A DNA stretch of 60,815 bases, taken from positions 799 to 61,613 of the forward strand of contig NZ_LMIA01000003.1 in NCBI RefSeq assembly GCF_001428565.1, written 5' to 3'. Source of the DNA: Nocardioides sp. Root190 (GTDB taxonomy: Bacteria; Actinomycetota; Actinomycetes; Propionibacteriales; Nocardioidaceae). Below the pieces are notes generated by a model. It did not search any database. It saw only the letters and a program-made list of their open reading frames with translations, and was not told the origin of the DNA. The position numbers and the translations under genes were made by a program. Shown piece by piece: positions 16,411 through 27,928 of the stretch. Positions within the stretch are counted from its first letter, which is position 1; each line of letters opens with the position of its first letter.

Positions 16411-16929
16411 ATGTCCGCCTCATCGCCCGAGCTCGTCGGCCTGCGCCTGTCCGTCCCGGTCGCACCCACCCAGGGCACCCTCGCCCTGGCCCTGCTCCCC
16501 CGACAGGGTCCGCCCGCCACCCCGCCCCGCTCGTCGGGAGCGACCCGGCCGGGCGCCGCGGTCGTGCCGATCGATCGTCGACTGCGCCGCACGATCGAGG
16601 AGTGGACCCACCGCTTCACCCAGGCCGCCGTCGAGATCGTGGGCGGCGACCGGCCGGTGACCCAGCTGGTCCGCTGGACCTCGCCGGACGTGTACGCCGA
16701 CCTCCGGCTCCGTGCCCACCTGGTGGCTCGTGCCGGCGGGCACCAGCCGGGACTGGCCCGGGTGCAGCCGGTTCGCCCCCGCGTGCTGAGCGTGCATGCG
16801 TGCTTCGTCACCGAGCAGGTCGTCGAGTGCGGCGTGCACGTGCGCCACGGCGAGCGTTCGCGGGCCGTGGCGGTGCGCTTCGAGCGGCGCGGCCAGCGCT
16901 GGATCTGCACGGCCCTGGACTTCGCCTGA
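16411..16929 (+). CDS. Rv3235-family (DUF6459) protein (172 aa)
   Basis: The C-terminal half (RRTIEEWTHRFTQAAVEIVGG through RWICTALDFA, shown in pieces) matches the actinobacterial Rv3235/DUF6459 family, which is often encoded close to secA as here. There is no signal peptide; residues 30-50 are Pro/Ala-rich. The AGGAG about seven bases before ATG 16411 supports the start. No biochemical function is known to me. It is probably co-transcribed with the LysM gene. Confidence 0.65.
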   Translation: MSASSPELVGLRLSVPVAPTQGTLALALLPRQGPPATPPRSSGATRPGAAVVPIDRRLRRTIEEWTHRFTQAAVEIVGGDRPVTQLVRWTSPDVYADLRLRAHLVARAGGHQPGLARVQPVRPRVLSVHACFVTEQVVECGVHVRHGERSRAVAVRFERRGQRWICTALDFA

Positions 16930-16947
16930 ACCTGACCCCTGTTCATC

Positions 16948-16963
16948 TGTGACGCAGGTCACT
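16948..16963. promoter_or_regulatory. CRP/GlxR-type operator over the SGNH hydrolase promoter
   Basis: TGTGACGCAGGTCACT matches TGTGA-N6-TCACA at nine of ten defined positions. Its last base is the first base of the TACGTT -10 box (16963-16968), so a bound regulator would block RNA polymerase. Binding is inferred from the consensus only. Confidence 0.5.
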
Positions 16964-16968
16964 ACGTT
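16963..16968 (+). promoter_or_regulatory. -10 box (TACGTT), probable leaderless start
   Basis: TACGTT ends six bases before ATG 16975. No ribosome-binding sequence is present between them. Confidence 0.5.
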
Positions 16969-16974
16969 GCCTTC

Positions 16975-18174
16975 ATGATCCGAGCACTCGCGGCGAGCCT
17001 CGCCGTCGTCAGCGCGACCCTGGTCGCTCCCCTCTCCGCTGCCCCCGCGTACGCCGACGGTCCGGGCTCCGGGACGCCATGGGTGGTCTCGGTCGGCGAC
17101 TCCTACATCTCGGGAGAGGCTGGCCGGTGGGCCGGCTCCTCCAACAGCAGCAGCGCCCGCGCCGATGCCCTCGGCGGGAGCGCCTACTTCGACAACGCCG
17201 CGGGCAACGGGGAGGCGATCAACCGCTGCCACCGGTCCAAGAGCGCCGAGATCCACATCGGCGGCGGCGTGAGCAGCCTCAACCTGGCCTGCTCGGGCGC
17301 CAAGGCCGCCACGGCGACCGGGTCGGAGTTCAAGCCGGGTCTCGACTTCTACAGCGGGAGCCAGGGTGTGGGTCAGGCCCGAGCACTCCAGAACTTCGCC
17401 GGCACCCGCAACGTCCGGATGGTCGTGGTCTCGATCGGCGGCAACGACTTCAACTTCGCCGGTGTCGTCCAGCAGTGCGTCCAGGACTTCCTGCTGTCAC
17501 CGTCGTGGTGGAAGGACTACTGCTACGACGACAGCAGCGTGACCAGCAACTTCACCTCCGGCAACGTCGCCGCCGTGAAGTCGCGGATCGCAGGTGCACT
17601 CACCAACGTCCGCACCGCGATGCGCAACGCCGGCTATGCCGACGGCCAGTGGACGATGCTGGTGCAGACCTACCCCTCGCCGGTCCCCGGAGGCTCCGGC
17701 TTCCGCTACAGCCAGAGCGGCTACACCCGCCAGAACACGGGCGGCTGTGGATTCTGGAACGCCGACGCCGACTGGGCCAACAACTCCGCCCTGCCGACCA
17801 TCAACAGCACGGTGACCGGAGCGATCACCCAGGCCGGGATCACCAACAGCAAGGTGCTCAACCTCGCCAGCTCCTTCAACGGCCGCCGCCTCTGCGAGAC
17901 GGGCGTCGGGCTCTACGAGGAGGTCGGGATCGCCAACTGGACCTCCGCCGGTGCCGTCGACCGCACCGAGTGGGTCAACCAGATCCGCACCGTCACGACC
18001 GCCGGCGACAGCCCGTACTACATCCAGGAGTCCCTGCACCCGAACCACTGGGGCCAGCTCGCCGTCCGCAACTGCGTGCGCCAGGCCTGGAACGGCGGGG
18101 TGCCGCGCGGGGGCGCCTGCGTGCGCACCGGCACCGGCCTGATCGGTGGCGAGCCCCGGATGACGCTCCAGTGA
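16975..18174 (+). CDS. Secreted SGNH-family hydrolase (399 aa)
   Basis: A signal peptide ends around AYADG (residue 28). The catalytic pattern of SGNH/GDSL esterases follows: Ser43 in SVGDSYISGEAG, the Gly/Asn oxyanion block SIGGNDF (about 150) and His355/His358 in SLHPNHWG. Several cysteines suggest disulfides, consistent with export. The enzyme would deacylate an extracellular lipid, glycan or polyester. Upstream lie a CRP-type operator and a leaderless promoter, which hints at carbon-source control. It converges on secA, with a strong terminator between them. Confidence 0.85.
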   Translation: MIRALAASLAVVSATLVAPLSAAPAYADGPGSGTPWVVSVGDSYISGEAGRWAGSSNSSSARADALGGSAYFDNAAGNGEAINRCHRSKSAEIHIGGGVSSLNLACSGAKAATATGSEFKPGLDFYSGSQGVGQARALQNFAGTRNVRMVVVSIGGNDFNFAGVVQQCVQDFLLSPSWWKDYCYDDSSVTSNFTSGNVAAVKSRIAGALTNVRTAMRNAGYADGQWTMLVQTYPSPVPGGSGFRYSQSGYTRQNTGGCGFWNADADWANNSALPTINSTVTGAITQAGITNSKVLNLASSFNGRRLCETGVGLYEEVGIANWTSAGAVDRTEWVNQIRTVTTAGDSPYYIQESLHPNHWGQLAVRNCVRQAWNGGVPRGGACVRTGTGLIGGEPRMTLQ

Positions 18175-18197
18175 CGCGGCACTGACCTCGAACGACG

Positions 18198-18239
18198 ACG
18201 ACGCCCCTCCCGGATCGGCCATCCCGGGAGGGGCGTCGT
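18198..18239. terminator. Bidirectional terminator between the SGNH gene and secA
   Basis: A perfect 16-bp stem (18198-18213 with 18224-18239) encloses a 10-base loop. It lies 24 bases after the SGNH stop and 15 bases after the secA stop, so it can end both transcripts. Confidence 0.85.
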
Positions 18240-18253
18240 GGTGTCGTGCGGGC

Positions 18254-21127
<2,874 letters not shown>

Positions 21128-21133
21128 GGCGCC

Positions 21134-21139
21134 ACTCTA
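21134..21139 (-). promoter_or_regulatory. -10 box (TAGAGT) of secA
   Basis: TAGAGT on the minus strand is followed by six bases (GGCGCC) and the GTG start of secA. It lies in the 23-base gap after the DUF4233 stop. Confidence 0.5.
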
Positions 21140-21150
21140 CCCAGCGGGAT

Positions 21151-21564
21151 CTAGGCGCCCGATTCGCGGCGGCGGTCGAAGTCGGCAAAGGCGGCTTCGC
21201 GCTCCCGCTCGATCTTGCGTCCGAGGCCGTAGGCAGTGGCCCACAACAGGGCGAAGATCGCCCCGAGGGCCCACATCACCGGCACCACCAGGCCGAGGAG
21301 GACGGCGGCGACCTGGATGAGGTGGCCCAGGAAGTAGGCCGACTCCTTGCGGAGCATCCCGGCGAGAAGGATGCAGGCCGCGGCGAGCCCCAGGCCCACG
21401 GACAGGGCAACGGCCGGCCGGATGTCGGACATCGTGATCATGACCGGCGTGGTCAGGCCGAGGGTGATCGCCTCCAGCGACAGGACGGCGGCGCACATCG
21501 CGCGCCGCGGTGACCTGCCGCGCTCGGGATCGAGCTGGTCGAGCTGGTCGGGCTGATCGGTCAC
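21151..21564 (-). CDS. DUF4233 membrane protein (137 aa)
   Basis: Four membrane helices (about residues 24-44, 49-69, 79-97 and 99-117) are flanked by an Asp/Gln-rich N-terminus and a charged C-terminus (KIEREREAAFADFDRR). This is the DUF4233 family regularly found just behind folC in actinobacteria. The GTG start overlaps the folC stop (GTGA at 21561-21564), so the two are translationally coupled. Function is unknown. Confidence 0.8.
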   Translation of the reverse strand: MTDQPDQLDQLDPERGRSPRRAMCAAVLSLEAITLGLTTPVMITMSDIRPAVALSVGLGLAAACILLAGMLRKESAYFLGHLIQVAAVLLGLVVPVMWALGAIFALLWATAYGLGRKIEREREAAFADFDRRRESGA

Positions 21565-22913
21565 TTGCGGCCCCCCAGCAGGGATCGTGCCTCGCCGACG
21601 GTCACGACCGACCCGGTGACCAGCACGGCGCCCGAGCTGAGCGCGTCGGAACCGGCGGACTCGGCGCGCCCGGCGGCCTCGTCGATGGCGTCGGCCAGGG
21701 AGGTGACCACCGAGACGCGGTCCTCACCGAAGACCTCACGGGCGGTGACGGCCAGGTCCTGGGCGGGCATGGCACGGGCGGTGGAGTTCTGGGTGATCAC
21801 GACGTGGGCGAGGTGCGGCTCCAGCGCGGACAGGAGCCCTTCGGCGTCCTTGTCCCCCATCAGCCCGATGACACCGATGAGGGGGTCGAACTGGAACGAG
21901 TCGTCCAGCGCGGTGGCGACAGCTTCGGCACCGTGCGGGTTGTGGGCCGCGTCGAGCACGATTGTGGGACTGCGGCGCACGATCTCGAGGCGACCGGGCG
22001 AGGTGATCTCGGCGAAGGCCGCGCGCACCACGTCGTCGCCCAACGGCGTCTCCCCGCCGAGGAAGGCCTCCACCGCGGCGAGCGCGGCGACGGCGTTCTG
22101 GGCCTGGTGGGCGCCGTACAGGGGCAGGAAGATCTCGTCGTAGCGCCCGCGCAGGCCCTGCAGGTCCAGCATCTGGCCGCCGATCGCCGGAGCCCGGGTG
22201 ATGACACCGAACTCGAGGCCCTCGCGCACGATGGTGGCGCCGACCTCGCTGGCCCGCTCGAGGATCACCGCGGCGACCTCGACGCTCTGCTGCGCCACGA
22301 CCACGACGGCACCGGGCTTGATGATGCCGACCTTCTCGCGGGCGATCTCGGCAGCCGTCGTCCCCAGGAAGGAGGCGTGGTCGACCGCGATGGGGGTGAG
22401 CACGGCGACGTCGGCGTCGATGACGTTGGTGGCGTCCCACGAGCCACCCATCCCGACCTCGACGACCGCGACGTCGACGGGCGCGTCCGCGAACGCCGCG
22501 TAGGCCATGCCGACGACCGTCTCGAAGAAGCTCAGCGGGTGGGCCTCGGCGCTGTCGACGAGGTGGGTGTACGGCGCGATCTCGTTGAACGCCCGGACGA
22601 ACGCCTCGTCGTCGAGGGGTTCGTTGTCGATGCTGATCCGCTCGCTCATCTTCTCCACGTGCGGGCTGGTGAAGCGGCCCGTGCGCAGGTCGAGGGCGCG
22701 CAGCAGCGCGTCGATCATCCGCGAGGTGGAGGTCTTGCCGTTGGTCCCGGTCAGGTGGATCGACCGGAAGGACCGCTGCGGATCACCGAGGAGCTCGGTG
22801 AAGGCCAGGATCCGGTCCAGCGACGGCTCCAGACGGGTCTCGGGCCACCGGGACAGGAGGGCGTCCTCGACCTCGGCGTAGGACTCGGCAGGGCGCGCTG
22901 CGGGTTCATTCAT
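21561..22913 (-). CDS. folC: Folylpolyglutamate synthase / dihydrofolate synthase (450 aa)
   Basis: The Mur-ligase fold is shown by GTNGKTS (56-62), the VEVGMGGSWDATNV block, and the C-terminal glutamate-ligase motif LDAAHNPHGAEA. The enzyme adds glutamate to dihydropteroate and to folates in the cytosol. ATG 22913 has GGGGAG about five bases upstream; a TAGACT box nine bases upstream also gives a possible promoter. Downstream coupling to DUF4233 is conserved in actinobacteria, whereas the usual further neighbour ndk-mre is here found some 8 kb upstream instead. Confidence 0.95.
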   Translation of the reverse strand: MNEPAARPAESYAEVEDALLSRWPETRLEPSLDRILAFTELLGDPQRSFRSIHLTGTNGKTSTSRMIDALLRALDLRTGRFTSPHVEKMSERISIDNEPLDDEAFVRAFNEIAPYTHLVDSAEAHPLSFFETVVGMAYAAFADAPVDVAVVEVGMGGSWDATNVIDADVAVLTPIAVDHASFLGTTAAEIAREKVGIIKPGAVVVVAQQSVEVAAVILERASEVGATIVREGLEFGVITRAPAIGGQMLDLQGLRGRYDEIFLPLYGAHQAQNAVAALAAVEAFLGGETPLGDDVVRAAFAEITSPGRLEIVRRSPTIVLDAAHNPHGAEAVATALDDSFQFDPLIGVIGLMGDKDAEGLLSALEPHLAHVVITQNSTARAMPAQDLAVTAREVFGEDRVSVVTSLADAIDEAAGRAESAGSDALSSGAVLVTGSVVTVGEARSLLGGRK

Positions 22914-22952
22914 GGCTCCCCGAGTCTACGGACCCGTGCGGCCGTGGATGAA

Positions 22953-23696
22953 TCAGGAGCCCGGACGCACGCCACGGACCAGGAACTGGAGCTGGACCTC
23001 GTGGTCCGGTGCGACGCCATGGAGACGATCCAGCTCCAGCACGCCAGTGAGTGCGGTGACCGAGACGTCCTCGAAGCCGGCAGCGACGACCAGGTCCCGG
23101 GTCGCCTCGATCGAGGCCGCAGCAGCGAGCGGGAGCGCCCGGCGGACGTCGTCGTCGTACAGCTCGACGAAGTCGGTGGAGGTGTCGCGGTCCAGGCCGC
23201 CGGGGAACCAGGTCGAGTCGACGACGGCGAGGACCCCGCCGGGACGGAGCGTCCTGCGCCAGGCCGACAGGGCCTGGTGCGGTTCGCGCAGGGTCCACAT
23301 GAGGTAGCGGTTGGTGATCGCGTCGAAGGACTCCGGAGCGACGTCGGGAGCAACGGCGTCGCCGAGCTCGAACCGCGGCGGCGGATGGGGTGAGGCAACC
23401 TGGCTGGCGTGCTGGCGGGCGTGCTCGCGGGCCCGCTCGAGCATGCCCTCGGAGAGGTCGGTCGCGGTGACGTCGTACCCCAGGGAGGCGAGCAGGAGGG
23501 CGATGTAGCCCGGCCCCGTTCCGACGTCGAGCACAGCGGCAGGGGCGGCCGGCAGGGCGGCGGAGAAGGCCTCGCCCCACACCTGCTGGTCGGCGGCGAA
23601 GCGCTCCGGGCGCTGCTGGTAGGCGTCGTACTCCGGCGCACGGCCCGTCCAGTAGGTGTCGATGTTGCGCTGGACCGGGGAGGAGGTCGTGCTCAT
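22953..23696 (-). CDS. Class I SAM-dependent methyltransferase (247 aa)
   Basis: Motif I AVLDVGTGPGY (54-64) and the acidic TATDLSEGML loop mark a Rossmann-fold methyltransferase of the UbiE/Methyltransf_11 type. Its ATG overlaps the stop of the ABC ATPase (ATGA at 23693-23696), making it the last gene of the substrate-uptake operon permease / binding protein / ATPase / methyltransferase. The coupling suggests it modifies the imported ligand, for example a metallophore or corrinoid, but no sequence feature identifies a substrate. Confidence 0.8.
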   Translation of the reverse strand: MSTTSSPVQRNIDTYWTGRAPEYDAYQQRPERFAADQQVWGEAFSAALPAAPAAVLDVGTGPGYIALLLASLGYDVTATDLSEGMLERAREHARQHASQVASPHPPPRFELGDAVAPDVAPESFDAITNRYLMWTLREPHQALSAWRRTLRPGGVLAVVDSTWFPGGLDRDTSTDFVELYDDDVRRALPLAAAASIEATRDLVVAAGFEDVSVTALTGVLELDRLHGVAPDHEVQLQFLVRGVRPGS

Positions 23697-24481
23697 GCGG
23701 GCAGCCTTTCGGTGGTGCGGGCGGGGGCGAGGGGGTGGAAGAGCAGCTGCGGAGGGCCGGCGAGCTCGGTGCGGCTGACACCGATGCCGTAGACGGACTC
23801 GACCGTCGCCGGGTCGAGGACGTGGTCGGGTGAGCCGGCGCGCACGACCCGTCCCTGGTCGAGCAGCACCAGGTCGTCGCAGTAGCGGGCGGCCAGGTTC
23901 AGGTCGTGCAGCACGATCACCGCGCTGCCCGCGACGGTGCGCACGAGGTCGAGCACCTCGTGCTGGTAGCGGACGTCGAGGTGGTTGGTCGGTTCGTCGA
24001 GCAGCAGGAAGTCGGACTCCTGGGCGAGCGCACGGGCCACGAGCACCCGCTGCCGCTCGCCTCCGGACAGCTCGGCGAAGCGGCGCCGGACCAGGTGACT
24101 CGCACCGACCCGTTCGAGGGCGAGGTCGACGGCCCGATGGTCGGCGACGCCGGTGCGCTGGAAGGTCGAGAGCCGCGGGAGGCGGCCCAGGGTCACCATC
24201 TCGCGCACCGTGAGCAGGGAGTCCGCGTCGTTCTCCTGGACCACCACCGCGACGCGCCGGGAGACCTGGCGCGGGCCCAGGCTCGCCAGGGGACGCCCGT
24301 CGAGACTGACCCGACCCGCGTGCGGGCGCAGCGAGCCGTAGAGCATCCGCAGCGCCGTGGTCTTGCCGCTGCCGTTCGGACCGAGCAACCCCAGCACGCG
24401 GCCCGGTCGCGCCGTCAGGTCCAGACCACGCAGGACCGACTGGTCGCCGTACCCGAAGTGGAGACCCTCCGCGACGATCAC
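23693..24481 (-). CDS. ABC transporter ATPase of the FepC/BtuD type (262 aa)
   Basis: Walker A GPNGSGKT (34-41), Q-loop VVVQEND, signature LSGGERQR (138-145), Walker B LLLDEP (159-164) and the H-loop VLHDLN are complete. The family powers import of Fe-siderophores, haem, cobalamin or other metal complexes through FecCD-type permeases. Its start overlaps the binding-protein stop (ATGA at 24478-24481). Regulation probably follows the Nur-like box upstream of the operon. Confidence 0.93.
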   Translation of the reverse strand: MIVAEGLHFGYGDQSVLRGLDLTARPGRVLGLLGPNGSGKTTALRMLYGSLRPHAGRVSLDGRPLASLGPRQVSRRVAVVVQENDADSLLTVREMVTLGRLPRLSTFQRTGVADHRAVDLALERVGASHLVRRRFAELSGGERQRVLVARALAQESDFLLLDEPTNHLDVRYQHEVLDLVRTVAGSAVIVLHDLNLAARYCDDLVLLDQGRVVRAGSPDHVLDPATVESVYGIGVSRTELAGPPQLLFHPLAPARTTERLPA

Positions 24482-25473
24482 GATCCGTCCCCGAAACGCT
24501 CACGGATCTGCTCCAGTCCGTCGAGCGCCAGCGGCGTCGGCGGCTCGACATAATTGAAGAGCAGGGGCAGCACGTTGTCATCCTTCAACGCGGTCAGCGT
24601 CTCGGCACCGGGCAGGGACGCGACGGCGTCGACGATCGCCTCCGTGTCACCCGAGCCGTACAGCAGCACGAGGACGTCGGGATCGCGGCCCAGCAGGGTC
24701 TCCGCGGTGACCTCGAAGACCCGCTCGTCGGTGTCGGCGAAGACGTTCTCGAAGCCGGCCGCCTCCAGGAGCGGGTGCGCCATGCTGCGGGTGCCGTAGG
24801 CATAGGTCACGCCACCGCCGACGGTCGGGTAGAGCACCGCAGCGGTGCGCTTCCTGCCGGTGGGCGTCGCCGTGAGCCCGGCCTCCCGCTCCCGGAGGGC
24901 CGTCACGGCCGCCGCCGCCTCGTCGCGGCGGTCGAAGACCTCGCCGTACGCCGTCAGCTGGTCCTCGATGTCGTCGAAGCCGGGCTCGTCGAGGCCCTCG
25001 GCACACATCGCCGGCTCCTCGATGAGCGGGATGTCCACGCCGTCGAGGGTGTCGCGGCTGAGGTTGTCGACCTCGCCCAGCACCAGGTCCGGCTCCTGGT
25101 TGATCACGACCTCCTTGGAGATCAGCAGGTGACCGGAGGTGTCCGTCCTGCCAGTCAGCGCGGGGATCTTCTCCAGCGTCTCCCAGGTCGCGTCGTCGTA
25201 GTAGGCGCGGGGGTACTCGCCGGCCCGGGCGCTCACCCGGTCCAGGACGCCGAGCGTCGCGAGGAACGGAACGGCCGAGCTCTTGAGCAGGACGACGTCC
25301 TCGGGCGCAGCGTCGAACCTCACCTCGGCGCCACAGTTCGTGATCGTCAGCGGGTAGGCGCCACGGGACTGACCGGAGCTCTCGCCCTCCTGGGCCGCAA
25401 GGCCGCAGGAGGCGAGAGCCAGGGTGGCCAGGACGCCGGACGCGGCGATCGGACGGAAGAGGACGTGGGGCAT
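24478..25473 (-). CDS. FecB/BtuF-type substrate-binding lipoprotein (331 aa)
   Basis: The lipobox LASC places the lipidated cysteine at residue 23. The mature protein has the two-lobe helical-backbone layout of siderophore, haem or cobalamin binding proteins (AAPEDVVLLKSSAVPFLATLG opening, EPDLVLGEVD, and VLVLLYGSGD in the second lobe). It delivers the ligand to the FecCD permease at 25496-26587. The distribution of ligand-contact residues does not let me choose between metallophore classes. ATG 25473 follows a GGAGG-like sequence. Confidence 0.88.
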   Translation of the reverse strand: MPHVLFRPIAASGVLATLALASCGLAAQEGESSGQSRGAYPLTITNCGAEVRFDAAPEDVVLLKSSAVPFLATLGVLDRVSARAGEYPRAYYDDATWETLEKIPALTGRTDTSGHLLISKEVVINQEPDLVLGEVDNLSRDTLDGVDIPLIEEPAMCAEGLDEPGFDDIEDQLTAYGEVFDRRDEAAAAVTALREREAGLTATPTGRKRTAAVLYPTVGGGVTYAYGTRSMAHPLLEAAGFENVFADTDERVFEVTAETLLGRDPDVLVLLYGSGDTEAIVDAVASLPGAETLTALKDDNVLPLLFNYVEPPTPLALDGLEQIRERFGDGS

Positions 25474-25495
25474 CGGAGGCCTTTCGCGGTGAGGG

Positions 25496-26587
25496 TCAGG
25501 CTGCGCCGGCCTGGAGCCGGCGAACGAGGACGAGCAGGAACGGGGCGCCGACCACGGAGGTGATGATCCCGATCGGGATCTCCTGGGGCGCGAGGACGAC
25601 GCGGGCGAGGACGTCGGCCCAGACGAGCAGGATCGCGCCCATCAGGGCCGCGACCGGGACTGCGCGCACGTGGGCCGCGCCCACCGCGCGGCGGGCCAGG
25701 TGGGGGACGACGAGACCGACGAAGCCGATGCTGCCCGCCGCCGAGACGAGGACCGCGACGCACAGGGCGACGAGCACCAGCAGGGCGGTGCGGAGCCGCT
25801 CCGGCCGCACGCCGAGGGCCAGGGCCGTCTCGTCGCCGACCGCGAGCGCATCGAGCTGACGGCCGAGCACGGCGAGCACGGTGATCGTCAGGAGGACGAC
25901 GACCGCGGCGAGGGCCAGCGGCTGGCCCCACTCGGCGAGGGCCAGCGAGCCGAGCAGCCAGAACATCACCGACCGGGCGCCCTCCGCGGAGTCCGAGGCG
26001 AAGATGAGGAAGCTGGTGACCGCCTGGAGCGCGTAGCCGACCGCCACGCCGGCCAGCAGGAGGCGGGTCGAGGTGACTCGACCGGCAGAGCGGGCGACGG
26101 CGTACACGAGGAGCGATGCGGCGACCGCGCCGAGGAAGGCGCTGCCCGACAGGGCGTGCTCGCCGAGTCCGAACGTGACCCCGAACAGGATCGCGGCAGC
26201 AGCACCGGTGGAGGCACCCGAGTTCACGCCGAGCAGGTAGGGGTCGGCCAGCAGGTTGCGCACCATCGCCTGCAGTGCCATTCCGCAGACGGCAAGACCG
26301 GCGCCGACGAGTGCGGCCAGCAGCACACGCGGCAGCCGGACCTTCCAGACGATGGCGTCCCGAGGCCCGGTCCACGTCTGCTCGCCCGGGACGAGGAAGA
26401 GGTGGTGCCCGAGGACCTCCACGATGCTGTCGAGGGGCACGTGGACGGCGCCGAGGGCGATCCCGGCGAGCAGGGAGACGAGCAGGCCGACCAGCAGCCC
26501 AGCGATCCAGCGGCGAGCTCGGGCCTGCGCCGCCCCGTCTCCCGATCGGGGGCGCTCGGCACGGACCTCAGGGGCGACCGTGACCAT
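25496..26587 (-). CDS. FecCD-family permease (363 aa)
   Basis: About nine to ten hydrophobic helices and the family motifs RLPRVLLAALVGAGLAVCG, GVNSGASTGAA and the late GFVGLVVPHLARR loop (site of ATPase contact) identify a BtuC/FecD permease. Only one permease gene is present, so it probably acts as a homodimer. ATG 26587 has GGAAGGGG at four bases; the open frame reaches 26932 but the extension runs opposite the GH43 gene. It is the first gene of the uptake operon and lies 18 bases from the Nur-like box. Confidence 0.92.
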   Translation of the reverse strand: MVTVAPEVRAERPRSGDGAAQARARRWIAGLLVGLLVSLLAGIALGAVHVPLDSIVEVLGHHLFLVPGEQTWTGPRDAIVWKVRLPRVLLAALVGAGLAVCGMALQAMVRNLLADPYLLGVNSGASTGAAAAILFGVTFGLGEHALSGSAFLGAVAASLLVYAVARSAGRVTSTRLLLAGVAVGYALQAVTSFLIFASDSAEGARSVMFWLLGSLALAEWGQPLALAAVVVLLTITVLAVLGRQLDALAVGDETALALGVRPERLRTALLVLVALCVAVLVSAAGSIGFVGLVVPHLARRAVGAAHVRAVPVAALMGAILLVWADVLARVVLAPQEIPIGIITSVVGAPFLLVLVRRLQAGAA

Positions 26588-26605
26588 GTCACCCCTTCCG
26601 TCTTG

Positions 26606-26622
26606 TTGCGAATGACTTGCAA
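26606..26622. promoter_or_regulatory. Candidate Fur-family (Nur-like) operator
   Basis: TTGCGA-ATGAC-TTGCAA closely follows the Streptomyces Nur consensus tTGCaa-N5-ttGCAA and sits inside a longer GTTGC...GCAAC dyad (26605-26623). It lies 18 bases upstream of the permease start, where it would cover the promoter. Nickel control is the literal reading; other Fur-family regulators (Zur, Fur) are possible. Confidence 0.5.
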
Positions 26623-26714
26623 CAGCGAACCTATCGCCCTTGATCCGGAGGTCGGAACCCACCCTCCTGAGAGAGCGGACCCTCCTAGAGTTCAGGGCAG
26701 GAGGGGACACGGAC

Positions 26715-27926
26715 ATGACTCGGGGACGACGGTGGCGCGCCTGGATGGGCGCTGTTGCTGCGCTGGCGCTCGCGACGTCGGCCTGCAGCGGCGGCGGCAG
26801 TGGCAGCAGTGGCGAGGAGCCCGCGCCCGATGCGGTGGCCACCTCGGCGGCGCCACTGATTCCCGAGGAGACCGAGCTCCCCACCGCGTTGCCCAGCGAC
26901 GTCCTCGCCGGCGAGATGCAGGACCTCGCCAAGCTCGCCGAGCGCCTCTCCCAGGAGCTGCCCGCTCAACGCCGACCGACGCCGATCGCCGTCGCACCGG
27001 GCAGCGAGCAGTGGCAGGTCGGTGCGGCGTACCGCGGCTACTTCGCCGATCCGGACATCGTGCGCCACGGCGGGCGCTGGTACGCCTACGCGACCAACAC
27101 CTCGCACCTGCGGCTGCCCACGCTGGTCTCCCGCGACCTGCGGACCTGGACCCCCCTCACCGACGGCACCGGCCGCAAGGTCGACCCGCTCCAGCCCGCG
27201 GGCTGGGTGCAGGGTCGCGGCGGTGGCCAGAACCTCTGGGCCCCCGGGGTCGCGAAGGTCGGCGACGGCTGGACGGCGGCGTACTCCGCTCCGGCCGGCA
27301 CGAGTGGCGGGGAGCGACACAACTGCATCGGCCTGTCCCGTGGCGCGTCACCGGCGGGTCCGTTCCGGCCCGTCGGTGAGCCGCTCTGCTACGGCCAGGC
27401 CCAGCTCGGCGTGATCGATCCCGACGTGTTCGTCGACGACGCGGGCGTCCCGTGGCTGCTGTGGAAGTTCTCGGGAGTCGTGAACCGGAGGCCGGCCGGC
27501 GTGTTCATCCGGCAGCTCAGCCGCAACGGCGACGGGTTCGCCGACGGCTCGGAGACGCGCGAGCTGCTGACCCTCGCCGAGAGCTGGGAGGGCGACACCA
27601 TCGAGAACCCCAGCATGGTCCAGTTCCGCGGCGTCACCTACCTCTTCTTCTCCGGCAACTCCTGGGAGAACGCGAGCTACGCGACCGGCTACGCGATCTG
27701 CGCCGGCCCCACCGGCCCGTGCGTGCGCCAGAACCGCGGTGCCCCGTTCCTCACCACCGCCTCGACGGGACATCCCGGCCCCGGTGGCGCGACCGCCTTC
27801 GTCGACGGCTCCTCACTGCGCTTGATCTACCACGCATGGGACCGGGTCGGTCACCTGCGCCGCCTGCACGTCGCCGGCCTGTGGCAGCGCGAGGACGGCA
27901 CCCTCGAGGTCGTCGACCCCGGCTGA
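26715..27926 (+). CDS. GH43-like glycosidase lipoprotein (403 aa)
   Basis: A signal peptide ends in TSAC with lipid-anchored Cys24, followed by a Ser/Gly/Glu linker. From residue 105 a five-bladed propeller pattern appears, with the three acidic GH43 positions: Asp112 in FADPDIV, Asp235 in VIDPDVF and Glu297 in IENPSMV. Members release arabinose or xylose from arabinans and xylans; the exact specificity is not readable. ATG 26715 has AGGAGGGG about nine bases upstream. It is divergent from the metal uptake operon and ends two bases from the convergent alpha/beta hydrolase. Confidence 0.8.
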   Translation: MTRGRRWRAWMGAVAALALATSACSGGGSGSSGEEPAPDAVATSAAPLIPEETELPTALPSDVLAGEMQDLAKLAERLSQELPAQRRPTPIAVAPGSEQWQVGAAYRGYFADPDIVRHGGRWYAYATNTSHLRLPTLVSRDLRTWTPLTDGTGRKVDPLQPAGWVQGRGGGQNLWAPGVAKVGDGWTAAYSAPAGTSGGERHNCIGLSRGASPAGPFRPVGEPLCYGQAQLGVIDPDVFVDDAGVPWLLWKFSGVVNRRPAGVFIRQLSRNGDGFADGSETRELLTLAESWEGDTIENPSMVQFRGVTYLFFSGNSWENASYATGYAICAGPTGPCVRQNRGAPFLTTASTGHPGPGGATAFVDGSSLRLIYHAWDRVGHLRRLHVAGLWQREDGTLEVVDPG

Positions 27927-27928
27927 GG

